From: Desulfovibrio sp. ZJ369
Lineage (GTDB): Bacteria > Desulfobacterota > Desulfovibrionia > Desulfovibrionales > Desulfovibrionaceae
Reading direction: 5' to 3'
Length of the DNA: 35,172 bases
Assembly (NCBI RefSeq): GCF_011039085.1
Contig: NZ_JAAKEI010000031.1
Span: forward strand, 1-35,172
The position numbers and the translations under genes are program-made. Shown here piece after piece: positions 1 through 8,747 of this stretch. Each line of letters opens with the position of its first letter. The stretch's first letter is position 1. Below the pieces are notes generated by a model that ran no database searches, was not told where the DNA came from, and worked only from the letters and a program-made list of their open reading frames with translations.

Positions 1-77
1 AATTGCCTGGCTGTTGCTTTTCCATCAAGATACGCATGAACAGCCTTGGTTCGGATTTCTTCAGATGCAAATTTCAT
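1..77 (-). CDS. Partial transposase-like N-terminus (runs off window)
   Basis: A reading frame starts at ATG 77 and runs off the left edge, giving 25 residues beginning MKFASEEIRTKAVHAY. A helix-turn-helix opening of this kind (short residues, then 'KAVxAYLDGKAT') resembles the N-terminus of IS630-type or similar transposases. Only the start is visible, so the family is a guess. A weak purine run (GAG) precedes the start codon. It is most likely the beginning of an insertion sequence lying mostly outside the window. Confidence 0.4.
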   Translation of the reverse strand, partial: MKFASEEIRTKAVHAYLDGKATARQ

Positions 78-121
78 CTCTGCAATCTAAACGATTTCTA
101 AATAAAATAAAAGTCAAATTG

Positions 122-226
122 CTCTAGCTGGCGCCCGCGCCGAATGAGCGTCCAGACCGCGTTCTGGACGCGAAATGATGGCAGCGCCGCTTTTGAAATT
201 GAATAATTTCAAAAGCAAAATGCTCT
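122..226 (-). repeat. Dispersed multi-hairpin intergenic repeat, copy A
   Basis: Read on the minus strand this matches the copy at 11442 almost base for base. It has an outer stem at 189-200/205-216 (12-bp perfect arms, 4-nt loop) and an inner stem at 148-156/163-171 (9-bp perfect arms). The inner stem differs in sequence from that of the 11442 copy but still pairs. The repeat runs into the 3' end of the glycerate kinase gene and supplies its last codons and its stop (209-211). Confidence 0.8.
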
Positions 227-1558
227 ATTCGGCGAGTACGGCCGCTCCACCAGCAGCACGGCCAGATCCATGACATTGGTGCGCGTGGGCCCGGTGATCA
301 GCAGATCCCGGCTTCGGGCCAGAGCCGCGTTGCTGTTGTTGTCCGCCAGCAGGGCAAGGGCCTGCCGGCGGCCGCCCATGCGCGCCACGCTGTCTGCAAA
401 GGCAAAGCCGCCCGCGGCCTCGGTGGGGCCGTCCGTGCCGTCCGTTCCGGCAAACAAGCCGCAGACATGAGGCGTATTTTCCAGGGCAAGGGCCGCGGCC
501 AGGGCCATTTCCTGATTGCGGCCGCCTTTTCCCCGGCCCCGGATGGTCACCGTGGTTTCCCCCCCTGCCAGGAGGCAGAGCGGTTTGTCGCCGGGCCGCA
601 GAGCCGAGGCGCGGCGCAGGGCTTCTTCCACCAGTTCCGCGGCCTTGTGCCGGGCCTCGCCCGTGAGCCGATCCGTGAGGATGCACGGCGTGCAGCCGAG
701 GCGCTCGGCGGCCCGGGCCGCGGCGTCCAGGGCCTGGCGATTGGTGGCCGACAAAATATTCTGCACGCGCGAGAACAGAGGATCGCCGGGTTTGGGCGTT
801 TCCTCGACGCGTCCGGCCAAGCCGTTTGCCAGCCGCTGGCGCACGGCCAGGGGCAGACGTTCCGTCAGATCGTGGCGCGCGAGAATTTTCACGCAGTCCT
901 CAAAGCTGGTCACATCCGGCGCGGTGGGCCCGGAGGCGATGACGTCCAGGGGATCGCCCACCACGTCCGAGACAATGACGCTGAGCATTGCGGCGGGCGC
1001 GGCAGCCCGGGCGAGCTGCCCGCCGCCGAACACGGAAAGATGCTTGCGCACCGCGTTCAGCTCCTGAATGGTCGCGCCGCAGCGCAAAAGCAGATCCGTG
1101 ACGCGCTGCACATCCTCCAGACTCAGGCCCGGCGCGGGGGCAGGCGTCAGGGCGCTGGCCCCGCCCGTGAGCAGGCAGATCAGCAGATCCCGCTCCCCTG
1201 CCTTGCGGGCCATTTCCAGCAAGCGGCGGCTCGCCTCCACCCCGGCGGCATTGGGCACGGGATGCGCGGCCTCGGCCTGAGTGATGCGCTTCAGGGGCAG
1301 GCCATGATCATACTTGACCACAATAAAGCCCGCATCCAGCCGCCCGCCGAGCATATCCTCCAGGGCCAGGGCCATGGGCGCGACCCCTTTGCCGGCCCCG
1401 ATCACGCTGATCCTGCGCTTGGCAATGTTCCAGGGGCGGCCGTCGGCCACCAGGCTGTCGCCCTCCAGACGCAGATGCCGCAACAGCGCGCCATCAGGGG
1501 ACACGGCAGCCAGCGCGGCGTCAAAAATGCCTTGCAATGTCTGCCGCTGCCGTTCCAT
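209..1558 (-). CDS. Glycerate 2-kinase (MOFRL / DUF4147 family)
   Basis: This cytoplasmic enzyme of about 449 residues belongs to the GckA/TtuD-type glycerate kinases, which phosphorylate D-glycerate to 2-phosphoglycerate with ATP. Visible support includes the N-terminal 'VIGAGKGVAPMALALE' stretch, 'LICLLTGGASAL', 'NAVRKHLSVFGGGQLA', and the C-terminal MOFRL block with 'GGETTVTIRGRGKGGRNQE', 'FAGTDGTDGPTEAAGGF' and 'LITGPTRTNVMDL'. I place the start at ATG 1558 because GGAGA precedes it; the longer frame to 1591 has no such site. The final five residues and the stop come from the intergenic repeat at 122-226, so the native C-terminus has been replaced there, beyond the conserved domain. It lies downstream of the diguanylate cyclase on the same strand, with a stem-loop between them. 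The family call is firm; the physiological substrate is inferred. Confidence 0.9.
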   Translation of the reverse strand: MERQRQTLQGIFDAALAAVSPDGALLRHLRLEGDSLVADGRPWNIAKRRISVIGAGKGVAPMALALEDMLGGRLDAGFIVVKYDHGLPLKRITQAEAAHPVPNAAGVEASRRLLEMARKAGERDLLICLLTGGASALTPAPAPGLSLEDVQRVTDLLLRCGATIQELNAVRKHLSVFGGGQLARAAAPAAMLSVIVSDVVGDPLDVIASGPTAPDVTSFEDCVKILARHDLTERLPLAVRQRLANGLAGRVEETPKPGDPLFSRVQNILSATNRQALDAAARAAERLGCTPCILTDRLTGEARHKAAELVEEALRRASALRPGDKPLCLLAGGETTVTIRGRGKGGRNQEMALAAALALENTPHVCGLFAGTDGTDGPTEAAGGFAFADSVARMGGRRQALALLADNNSNAALARSRDLLITGPTRTNVMDLAVLLVERPYSPNRAFCF

Positions 1559-1698
1559 ATTCTCTCCGCCGGTAGAGGGTCGAAAAAACAAAAGCCCCGG
1601 CTCATGACCAGACCCAGGAGCCGCTGCGGGTAAAATCGTCCACGGGGCGATGTATGAAATGAGCTCTAAAAAAGTTGACGACAGCCGTCAAGACAGGC

Positions 1699-1735
1699 GC
1701 GCCCGCGCAGCCGTTTCTCACGGATGCGCGGGCGC
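1699..1735 (-). terminator. GC-rich stem-loop after the diguanylate cyclase gene
   Basis: Perfect 11-bp arms (1699-1709 and 1725-1735) are extended inward by CCG/CGG, in the gap downstream of the stop at 1782. There is no good T-run on the minus-strand exit side, so this may be a structured, possibly Rho-assisted, end or simply a hairpin. Confidence 0.4.
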
Positions 1736-1781
1736 TTTCCCGGCACAGATCCGGAGAAGATCCGGTACAACGGGTTCGCAG

Positions 1782-3926
1782 TCAGGGCCGGGTAAAAAGG
1801 CCGGCGCTTGCGCGCTGCGCTTCCAGAGCCGGAGTGTAGATCACATAACGATCGCGTCCGAGCCGTTTTGCCTCGTAAAGCGCCATATCCGCTTTCTCAT
1901 AGAGATCGCTGAAGCTTTTTCCGTCTTGCGGGTAGCGTGCAAGCCCCAGGCTGGCGGTAATTTTCAAACCCGCCTGACAGTACCTGGCGGCAGCCCGCCG
2001 CAGAACTTCCAGTTTTTTCTCCAGCGCCAGTTCGGGCGGAATATCCGTTAAAAAAACCACAAACTCATCGCCGCCCAGCCTGCCGCACAAATCCTTCCTG
2101 CGCAGGACCTGTTTCAGGGAATCGGCCATGTCCCTGAGCAGCTGATCTCCGTACTGATGCCCGAAACGGTCATTGACGAGCTTGAAATTGTCCACATCCA
2201 GCATAATCAGGCCATGCCACGCGCCGGCGCCGCTCAGCCGCAGGGTTTCGGAAACCCGCTTGACCACGGTCCCGCGGTTCAGCAGGCCTGTAAGCTCGTC
2301 CTGCTCAATGAGGCTTTGCAGTTCCAGCTCTCTTTTCTTTTGCGCGTCGATATTCTTGATCAGAATAAAAGCCTTGACGTCCTGGGTGAAAGGATCGGGA
2401 ACAAGCTGGATCCTGGCCGCCACCCAATACACTACGCCCTGCGCGCCAATGAAACGGTGTTCCAACTGGATTTCGCACTGGCCGCTGTAAAACTTGCCGA
2501 GAAGCTTTTCACGGTCAAAGACGTTGAGATAGTCGGGCAAATCCTTCTCATACACATAATGGCGCGCAATATGGTTCACCATGCCTGAAAAGGATTTCAC
2601 ATCCGGGGGCAGGGCTCCGGAATTGCGGCGCTCATTGCCCTCATAGGTATTCTTGGACAAGTTGAACTCATAGTATCCGATGCTGTTTTCCTGCTGCGCC
2701 TTGAAGGATTGGATCCATTTCTGGTACGCCAGCTCTTTTTCACGCTGTTCCGTCACGTTCTCATAAGAGATGATCCCGCGCTGCGGCTTGCCTTCCTTGC
2801 TGAAAATCAAGGTGTACCGGCAGCTGAACCATTCAAATGTCCCCTTGCACTTCAGTTTCAGGGTCGCGCTGCCGTGCGGAATGCCCTGCTGCATGGCGTG
2901 AAAAAATTTCAGATAGTTTTCCACGCTTTCCTCGGCCACGATGCCCCGGGCCACGACGCTTTCCGGCACCCCGTGCACCACCGCGGGCAGCCCCAGCGCG
3001 CTTGCGGCTTCTTGCGGCTGAAAGAGCGCCCTGGCGCCGGGATCGTAAATAACCATGACCTTGTCGGTGTGCTGGAAGGCAATCCGGCTCTCTTCCTCGC
3101 TGATCCGCAGCTTTTCCTCCATAGTTTTGCGCAGCGTGATATCAAAAAGCGCGCAGGTCAGCATATCCGGTTCCGCGGGATCATAGCTGCAACTGATCCG
3201 GCCCCAGAGCACTTTGCCGGATTGATGAAAAAGCCTGTGCTCCAGTTCAAAAAACGCGCAACGCTGCTGCACGTTCTCGCGCACCACTTGCCGCACCATC
3301 TCCAGATCAGCCGGATAGATGCAGGATTTCACGTTGCTGAAGCCTTGTTTTTCCACGTCCGCGCGCGTATAGCCCAGCATATCGTAAAAAAAGGTATTGG
3401 CGTAGACAAGCTCCAGATCGTCGTTTGCCTTAACCTTGCAGATCCCGCACGGCAAAGAGTCGATGAAGGTCTGCAACGGCACGGTTTCGGGTTTTGCCTG
3501 ATGCCGCAAGCCGACAAGCTCTGTGATGTCCGCGCAAACACTGACCGCAAGGGGCGTGCCGTCCTCTGAAAGCGTTTTTTTGCCCACAGCGCGCAGCCAC
3601 AGAAAACCGCCGCCTTTTTGCAAGGCTCTGTATTCGACGGAACAGGTCTCGCCCTGCCGGCAAAAGGCCTCAAGTGCGGCCTGAACGCGCTCCCTGTCTT
3701 CAGGATGCACCACATTGAGAAGACAGCCGCCGGTTTGCCGCATAAAGTCCTGGAAATCGTAGTTGAGAAGACTCAGGAACTTTTCATTGGCATAGCGGAT
3801 CGGATAGTCTGGCGCGAGATGGTAGACAAGAAGAGCATCCGGAATATTTTCCCCGATAATCCGGGAAAAATCCGGCGAGAAACGCGGGCGTTGCGGCGTG
3901 CTCCTGGCGTGTGGCCTGTTTTGCAT
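1782..3926 (-). CDS. Diguanylate cyclase with several PAS sensor domains (GGDEF)
   Basis: A protein of about 714 residues. At least two and probably four PAS-type sensor repeats fill the first 540 or so residues; each has the 'YANxxF...LLxY' core and ends in a phrase such as 'CADITELV', 'CALFDITLRK' or 'ISYENVTEQREKE'. A C-terminal GGDEF domain follows, beginning 'DELTGLLNRGTV'. The catalytic signature GGDEF is intact (about residue 617). An RxxD inhibitory site (RRKD) lies five residues before it, so product feedback by c-di-GMP is expected. No EAL domain and no clear membrane segment are seen, so it is probably a soluble sensor making c-di-GMP. The frame can also start at TTG 3950; I prefer ATG 3926, although neither has a strong ribosome-binding site. 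The signal sensed cannot be told from the sequence. Confidence 0.92.
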   Translation of the reverse strand: MQNRPHARSTPQRPRFSPDFSRIIGENIPDALLVYHLAPDYPIRYANEKFLSLLNYDFQDFMRQTGGCLLNVVHPEDRERVQAALEAFCRQGETCSVEYRALQKGGGFLWLRAVGKKTLSEDGTPLAVSVCADITELVGLRHQAKPETVPLQTFIDSLPCGICKVKANDDLELVYANTFFYDMLGYTRADVEKQGFSNVKSCIYPADLEMVRQVVRENVQQRCAFFELEHRLFHQSGKVLWGRISCSYDPAEPDMLTCALFDITLRKTMEEKLRISEEESRIAFQHTDKVMVIYDPGARALFQPQEAASALGLPAVVHGVPESVVARGIVAEESVENYLKFFHAMQQGIPHGSATLKLKCKGTFEWFSCRYTLIFSKEGKPQRGIISYENVTEQREKELAYQKWIQSFKAQQENSIGYYEFNLSKNTYEGNERRNSGALPPDVKSFSGMVNHIARHYVYEKDLPDYLNVFDREKLLGKFYSGQCEIQLEHRFIGAQGVVYWVAARIQLVPDPFTQDVKAFILIKNIDAQKKRELELQSLIEQDELTGLLNRGTVVKRVSETLRLSGAGAWHGLIMLDVDNFKLVNDRFGHQYGDQLLRDMADSLKQVLRRKDLCGRLGGDEFVVFLTDIPPELALEKKLEVLRRAAARYCQAGLKITASLGLARYPQDGKSFSDLYEKADMALYEAKRLGRDRYVIYTPALEAQRASAGLFTRP

Positions 3927-4045
3927 GGCAATTCGCGCTTGGCAGTTCAAGGATTCAAAATTTTCACGATCCCGACAGAGATCCGCCGAAACATGCGGCA
4001 GGGCCTTGCCCGTCTCGCGCGGATTTTGCCTGAGACGGCCCCGCT

Positions 4046-5020
4046 TCAGGCGGCTTCGCGGCGCAACAGCTCAAATCCGGCCTGAGCCGCGCCCCACAGG
4101 CCGCTGTTCTTGTTTTCAATGAGGTACACAGGCACGCTGCGTATCAAGGCTTCAAAATGCGGCGTGCTGTAAAACTCTTCCAGAAAATACTCGCTGGTGA
4201 CGCTCAAGGGATTGCGGCTGGCTATGCCCCCGGCGATCCACAGGCCCCGGCGGCAGAGCGTGGTCAAAATCCAGTTGCGGCAAGCCCGCGCGTACAAACG
4301 GGAATACCAGCGCAAGGTAGGCGTGTCGCGGCTCAGAGCCTTTTCGCCCACTTCCCGCGCTTCAAGGCGTTCGCCGGTGAGATACCGATGCAGCAGAGAA
4401 AGGCCCTTGCCGGTGAGGATGTCGTCGCCGCGCGCATAGGGATACCCCAGCTCGCTACAGACGAATTTATGAAAATCATTTTCCTCGTCGCCGACAAAGG
4501 GAAAGGTGGTGTGGCCGCCTTCAGCCGGCACAGGCAACCAGCCGCCGCGGCCGTCATGCACCAGAGAGGCCGTGCCCAGACCCGTGCCCGCGCCCAGCAC
4601 GCCCCGGCTTGCGGTGGCCGGGGGAGTGGCCTCCAACTCCGGCTTGACGATGCAGCGCGCCTGATCGCCGATCTCTGTCAGACAGCCATAGGCTTCGGCC
4701 ATGAAATCATTGATCACTCTACAGCGTGGAATGCCGTAGCGGGCCTTGAGATCGGAAAAGTCCACCTCCAGCGAGCCGTTGGTCAGCTTGCCGTGCAGAC
4801 CGTCGCTTACCGGGCCGGCCAGCCCCAGGACGAACGCGTCAGCCGTGTCCAGGGGCGTTTCCAGCTCGCGGCTCAGCGCCGTGAGCACCATATCCGTGTC
4901 CAAAAGTCCGGCGCTTTTGATCCAGACCACGCGCTCCAGCGTCAAGCGCTCACTCTCCAGACTGAAACGGGCGAAGCGGCAGTTGGTGCCGCCTATATCG
5001 GCTGCAAGTATGCGCTGCAT
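4046..5020 (-). CDS. glk: Glucokinase
   Basis: This 324-residue cytoplasmic enzyme phosphorylates glucose to glucose-6-phosphate with ATP (Pfam Glucokinase, not ROK). The N-terminal phosphate-binding loop 'LAADIGGTNCRFARF' is clear, followed by 'VLGLAGPVSDG', 'CRVINDFMAEAYG', 'GVLGAGTGLGTA', 'PAEGGHTTFPF' and 'GIASRN', all in family order. I chose ATG 5020 because GGAGG lies just upstream and the conserved N-terminus begins there; the frame extension to 5092 lacks family similarity. It follows hldE on the same strand after about 115 bp. Length and motifs are normal. Confidence 0.93.
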   Translation of the reverse strand: MQRILAADIGGTNCRFARFSLESERLTLERVVWIKSAGLLDTDMVLTALSRELETPLDTADAFVLGLAGPVSDGLHGKLTNGSLEVDFSDLKARYGIPRCRVINDFMAEAYGCLTEIGDQARCIVKPELEATPPATASRGVLGAGTGLGTASLVHDGRGGWLPVPAEGGHTTFPFVGDEENDFHKFVCSELGYPYARGDDILTGKGLSLLHRYLTGERLEAREVGEKALSRDTPTLRWYSRLYARACRNWILTTLCRRGLWIAGGIASRNPLSVTSEYFLEEFYSTPHFEALIRSVPVYLIENKNSGLWGAAQAGFELLRREAA

Positions 5021-5135
5021 ACGGCCTCCAGAAAAAATATAGTGAGAGGCGAGACGCTTCCGCCAGCCCGTCAGGCTGGACATGCACGGCAAGGGCAGGC
5101 CGCAGCCGCGGCTTCTAAAGCAGGAAAGCCTTGTC

Positions 5136-6587
5136 TCAAGCCTCGTTGTTATTCATGCTCCGCACCAGATTGGTGGTGCTGCATCCCTTGACCAGATCCG
5201 CCAGATGCACGCGGCCGCCGCAGGCCCGCACAAAATCCGCACCCACCACCGTATCTTCGGTGTAATCGCTGCCTTTGACCAGGACGTCGGGCCGGACCAT
5301 GCGGATTAAATCCAGGGGCGTGTCCTCGTCAAAAAGCGTGACCGCATCCACGCCCTGCAACGCGGCCAGCAGTAAGGCACGGCTCTCTTCATTCTGAATT
5401 GGACGGCCCGGACCCTTGAGACGACGCACTGAAGCATCGCTGTTCAATCCCACGACCAGGCGATCGCCAAGAGAGGCGCATTGGCGGATCAAGGAAACAT
5501 GGCCCGGATGCAGCAGATCAAAGCAGCCGTTTGTGAAAACAATGCTCTCATTGCGTCGCCGCCAGTCTTCAATCTTCTCCAAAAGCGCGGGGCGGGCATA
5601 GAGTTTGGGGTTGTCCGCCTCTTCGCGCAAGGCCTGATTAAGTTCGGCCAGGCTGACCGGCGCGGTGCCCATTTTGCCGACAGCCACGCCGGCCGCGGCA
5701 TTGGCGATGCGCGCGCTCCGCTCCCAATCCAGCCCCTTGGCGACGCAGGCGGCAAGGGTCGCCACAACGGTGTCGCCCGCGCCGGAGACATCGGCCACTT
5801 CACGCATTGCGGCGCGTATGTAAAGCGGCGGTCTGTCTTTTTCAAACAGGATCATTCCCCTGGCCCCGCGCGTCAGCAAAAGCCGCTCAAAGCCATATTC
5901 CTCACGCACCCCGCCGGCCAGATCCTCACGTTCGCGACGATGGAGCCTCGCATGCTGGTCACGTCCACAGATGGCCGCAAATTCGGCGCTGTTGGGCGTA
6001 ACGCACTGCGCCCCGGCATACCGCCCCCAGTCCGCGCCCTTGGGATCCACAAGCACGGGGATATGTTCACGCCTGGCCGCCGCGATCAGCAACGCGCACA
6101 GGCTCTCGCCCTCAGAGGGCGAAAGCAGAACGCCCTTGCCGTAATCGGAAAGAACCACCGCGCCGCAGCCGGGCAGCAGCGCCAGAGCCTTTTCCCGCAG
6201 GGCCGCGCTCTCCTCCGGCTGCAGGGCGTCGCGCTGCTCGTCGTCAAGACGCAGTAATTGCTGGCCTTGGGCAATAACCCTGGTCTTGCATGTGGTGCGC
6301 CGCGTGGCGGAAAGCGTCAGGCCTTCCTCAACGCCCTCGGCGGCCAGCTCCTGGCGCAAGGCCCTGCCCGCTTCATCCTGCCCGGCCAGACCCGCAAGCC
6401 GCGCCTGCGCCCCGATCCGCGCCAGATTGCGCGCCACATTGGCCGCGCCGCCCGGAGCGGACCAGCGTTTTCCGACGCGGGCCACGGGCACCGGCGCTTC
6501 CGGCGAAATACGCTCCACCCGGCTTGCAATGTAGTGATCAAGCATCACATCGCCCACGACCAACACGCGTATGCCGTTAAAATCCAT
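5136..6587 (-). CDS. hldE: Bifunctional heptose 7-phosphate kinase / heptose 1-phosphate adenylyltransferase
   Basis: A 483-residue fusion enzyme of the ADP-heptose branch of LPS inner-core synthesis. Residues 1 to about 320 form a PfkB/ribokinase-type kinase: the opening 'VLVVGDVMLDHY', 'PEAPVPVARV', 'GGAANVARNLARIG', and the catalytic 'DVSGAGDTVVATLA'. From about 345 a nucleotidyltransferase domain carries 'FTNGCFDLLHPGHV', 'VGLNSDASVRRLKG' and 'VLVKGSDYTEDTVVG'. AGAGGAT precedes ATG 6587. It sits between the ABC-glycosyltransferase fusion upstream and glk downstream, and it fits a lipopolysaccharide role for the operon. Both active sites look complete. Confidence 0.96.
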   Translation of the reverse strand: MDFNGIRVLVVGDVMLDHYIASRVERISPEAPVPVARVGKRWSAPGGAANVARNLARIGAQARLAGLAGQDEAGRALRQELAAEGVEEGLTLSATRRTTCKTRVIAQGQQLLRLDDEQRDALQPEESAALREKALALLPGCGAVVLSDYGKGVLLSPSEGESLCALLIAAARREHIPVLVDPKGADWGRYAGAQCVTPNSAEFAAICGRDQHARLHRREREDLAGGVREEYGFERLLLTRGARGMILFEKDRPPLYIRAAMREVADVSGAGDTVVATLAACVAKGLDWERSARIANAAAGVAVGKMGTAPVSLAELNQALREEADNPKLYARPALLEKIEDWRRRNESIVFTNGCFDLLHPGHVSLIRQCASLGDRLVVGLNSDASVRRLKGPGRPIQNEESRALLLAALQGVDAVTLFDEDTPLDLIRMVRPDVLVKGSDYTEDTVVGADFVRACGGRVHLADLVKGCSTTNLVRSMNNNEA

Positions 6588-6641
6588 AACATCCTCTGGG
6601 GCAAGCGAAAGACGCGCCTCGGCGGCAAGCGCCGTCCCACT

Positions 6642-8606
6642 TCAGGCTTTTCGGCAGGCCGCCGTAAGGAGCTCGCGCAGTCGGGCCTCGGTAGCGCTTT
6701 CCTCCAAAAGACCGCGGATGCGCAAGCGGGCATTGTTGCCAAGGCGACGGCGCTCTTCCGGCCGGGCGGCAAGAGTTTCCAGAGCCTTTGCCAGAGCGGC
6801 CGGATCGTTCTGGGGCACAACCAGGCCGCTTTCCTGATTCTGCACGGCCTCGGTCTGACCCGGCAAATCGCTGACCACCACCGCCAGCCCGAAGCTCATG
6901 GCTTCCGCCAGGGCTGAAGGCAGGCCATCCTCATCGCCATGTTTGGTTCTGCGGCCCGGAGCCGCAAAAATATCGCTCTTTGTATACAGATCGGCCATAT
7001 TCTCGTGCGCCACCTGACCGGGAAAATCCACCATTTTGCGCAAACCCAGCCGCCAGGCGAGCCAGCGCAAATAAAGTCGTTCAGGCCCCTGGCCCACAAT
7101 TTTCAGATGAAAGTCAAGCCCGTTATCGCGCAGATGCGCGCAAGCCCGCAGCAGAAGGTCATAGCCCTTGCGCGCGCAAATGCTGCCCACGGCCAGGATG
7201 TTAAGCGTGGACGCGGCTTTTCCTGAGGCAGGGGACATTTCCGCCTCGTCATCCGACGGGACGAGCGTCAGAGGATCGCGCAGCAAAACCAGCCTGTTTT
7301 CCGGCAGATCCGGCAAAAGCTGACGCAGAGCGCGCAGGGCCGCCTCGGTGTCGCAACGCACAAAAGCGGCCTGTGAGGCTTTACGCGCCCAATCCTTGCC
7401 CGGAAGGGCCAAATCCGCCGAGCGCACCGCAAAAGCAAAGGGAATGCCCAGAAGCCGCGCAGCCACCCAACTGGCCGTGGCCGGGCTGTGGCCGCCATCG
7501 GCATAAAAGATTTCAATCTTCTCTTCCAGGCCCCAGCGGGCAAGCAAGGCTCCGCAGCCGAAGGCCCAGAGATGACTCAAAAGCTCCCTGCCCCAGCGAG
7601 AGCGCACGGGCAGCTTGTGCCAGAGCTCCCAAAGGGGGTGCGACGTGCCGCGCAACTGCCGGAAAAGCGCGGCGCAAACGCTGAAAAAACGCAACTTTCC
7701 GATTCTGCGCACCGCCAGGGGAAGCGCATAGCCATCGGGATTGCCCAGAAGCCCGCTGCCCTGAAGGGCATAAATGCGCGAAAGCAGCCCGGCGGCATGC
7801 AGCCGGTGCGCCTCTTCCATCAGATTTTGGCCGGAAACTTCGGGAAAACGCCGGGCCACAAACGCGCCGCGCACCACCGGCCGGGGACCCTGCAAAAGAT
7901 CGTGCGCTTCCTCGGCCGCAATGGGCGCGAGCTCACGCTTGCGGCGATGCAGGATGCCGTCCTCCAGGGTGTACACGCTGTCGCAATACTCGGCCATTTT
8001 GGGATCATGGGTGACCATGACCATGGAAACGCGCCCCGTATGACACAAGGTGCAGAAATTTTCCATGATCAACCGGCTGGTGCGGGCGTCCAGAGCTCCG
8101 GTCGGTTCATCGGCCAGCAAAATGCGCGGATTGTTGACCATGGCCCGGGCAATGGCCACACGCTGCTGCTCGCCGCCGGAGAGGCGGTTGCTGCGATAAT
8201 GCACCCGGGCTGAAAGGCGCACCAGTTCCAGCGCGCGGATAACCCTCTCCCAGCGCTCCTGGGGCGGCACGCCTTCATAAATCAGTGGAAATTCAACATT
8301 TTCAAACACGGTGGAGTGCTCGAAAAGATTGCTGGACTGCATCACAAAGCCCATGTTGCCGCGCCGGAAGGCGGCGGTCTGCTCCCGGTTGAGGGCAAGC
8401 ACGTTGGTGCCGAGGATCTCCAGCGAACCCGCATCAGGGGCATGCAACATGCCGAGAATGTGCAGCATGGTGGATTTGCCGCAGCCCGACGGCCCCATGA
8501 TGGCCGCAAGCTCGCCGGCTTCCAGCTCAATGCTTACGCCGCGCAGCACGGGCGCGAAACCGGCATAACATTTATATAAATCTTTGGCGACGATAACCGG
8601 AGCCAT
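6642..8606 (-). CDS. ABC transporter ATPase fused to a GT4 glycosyltransferase
   Basis: One uninterrupted frame of 654 residues. Residues 1-225 are a MacB/LolD-type ABC ATPase: Walker [10 protein letters not shown] (38-46), signature LSGGEQ (142-147), Walker B ILLADEP (162-168) and H-loop His200. After a linker near 225-247, residues to the end form a GT-B fold, GT4-type glycosyltransferase with '[19 protein letters not shown]', '[13 protein letters not shown]' and '[19 protein letters not shown]' (Asp in place of the usual first Glu of the E-x7-E motif). ATG 8606 is chosen because TAGGATG lies just upstream; the longer frame to 8699 reads through a degenerate hairpin repeat. The partner permease is the next gene upstream. 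The product may couple glycan synthesis with envelope export or remodelling, which is inference. A sequencing error merging two genes is unlikely, because the frame is continuous and its composition uniform. Confidence 0.88.
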   Translation of the reverse strand: MAPVIVAKDLYKCYAGFAPVLRGVSIELEAGELAAIMGPSGCGKSTMLHILGMLHAPDAGSLEILGTNVLALNREQTAAFRRGNMGFVMQSSNLFEHSTVFENVEFPLIYEGVPPQERWERVIRALELVRLSARVHYRSNRLSGGEQQRVAIARAMVNNPRILLADEPTGALDARTSRLIMENFCTLCHTGRVSMVMVTHDPKMAEYCDSVYTLEDGILHRRKRELAPIAAEEAHDLLQGPRPVVRGAFVARRFPEVSGQNLMEEAHRLHAAGLLSRIYALQGSGLLGNPDGYALPLAVRRIGKLRFFSVCAALFRQLRGTSHPLWELWHKLPVRSRWGRELLSHLWAFGCGALLARWGLEEKIEIFYADGGHSPATASWVAARLLGIPFAFAVRSADLALPGKDWARKASQAAFVRCDTEAALRALRQLLPDLPENRLVLLRDPLTLVPSDDEAEMSPASGKAASTLNILAVGSICARKGYDLLLRACAHLRDNGLDFHLKIVGQGPERLYLRWLAWRLGLRKMVDFPGQVAHENMADLYTKSDIFAAPGRRTKHGDEDGLPSALAEAMSFGLAVVVSDLPGQTEAVQNQESGLVVPQNDPAALAKALETLAARPEERRRLGNNARLRIRGLLEESATEARLRELLTAACRKA

Positions 8607-8615
8607 ACTGCATCC

Positions 8616-8720
8616 TAGAGTATATTGCTTTTGAAGCGCTCGCTCCAGCGCTTCACGGCGAAAGTACATTTCGCCTGCGCCTATCGCTGCTGTCGTCATC
8701 CGTAAGGCGGCACAGCCGCC
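8616..8720 (-). repeat. Degenerate copy of the multi-hairpin intergenic repeat (copy D)
   Basis: It begins with the family's AGAG..TTGCTTTTGAA motif and holds three short perfect stems: 8633-8639/8648-8654, 8657-8663/8669-8675 and 8706-8711/8715-8720. It fills the gap between the permease stop and the ATPase start and could affect read-through between them. It is clearly more divergent than copies A to C. Confidence 0.5.
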
Positions 8721-8747
8721 AACGGCTGACGCTCGCGCCGGGCCGGC

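Noticed and set aside
467..1633. Long plus-strand open frame opposite the glycerate kinase
   Set aside because: It is the antisense shadow of a GC-rich gene; no recognisable motifs. Similar shadows at 3618-4085, 4157-5191, 9210-11204, 22096-23919, 27231-28427 and 31003-32328 were dropped for the same reason.
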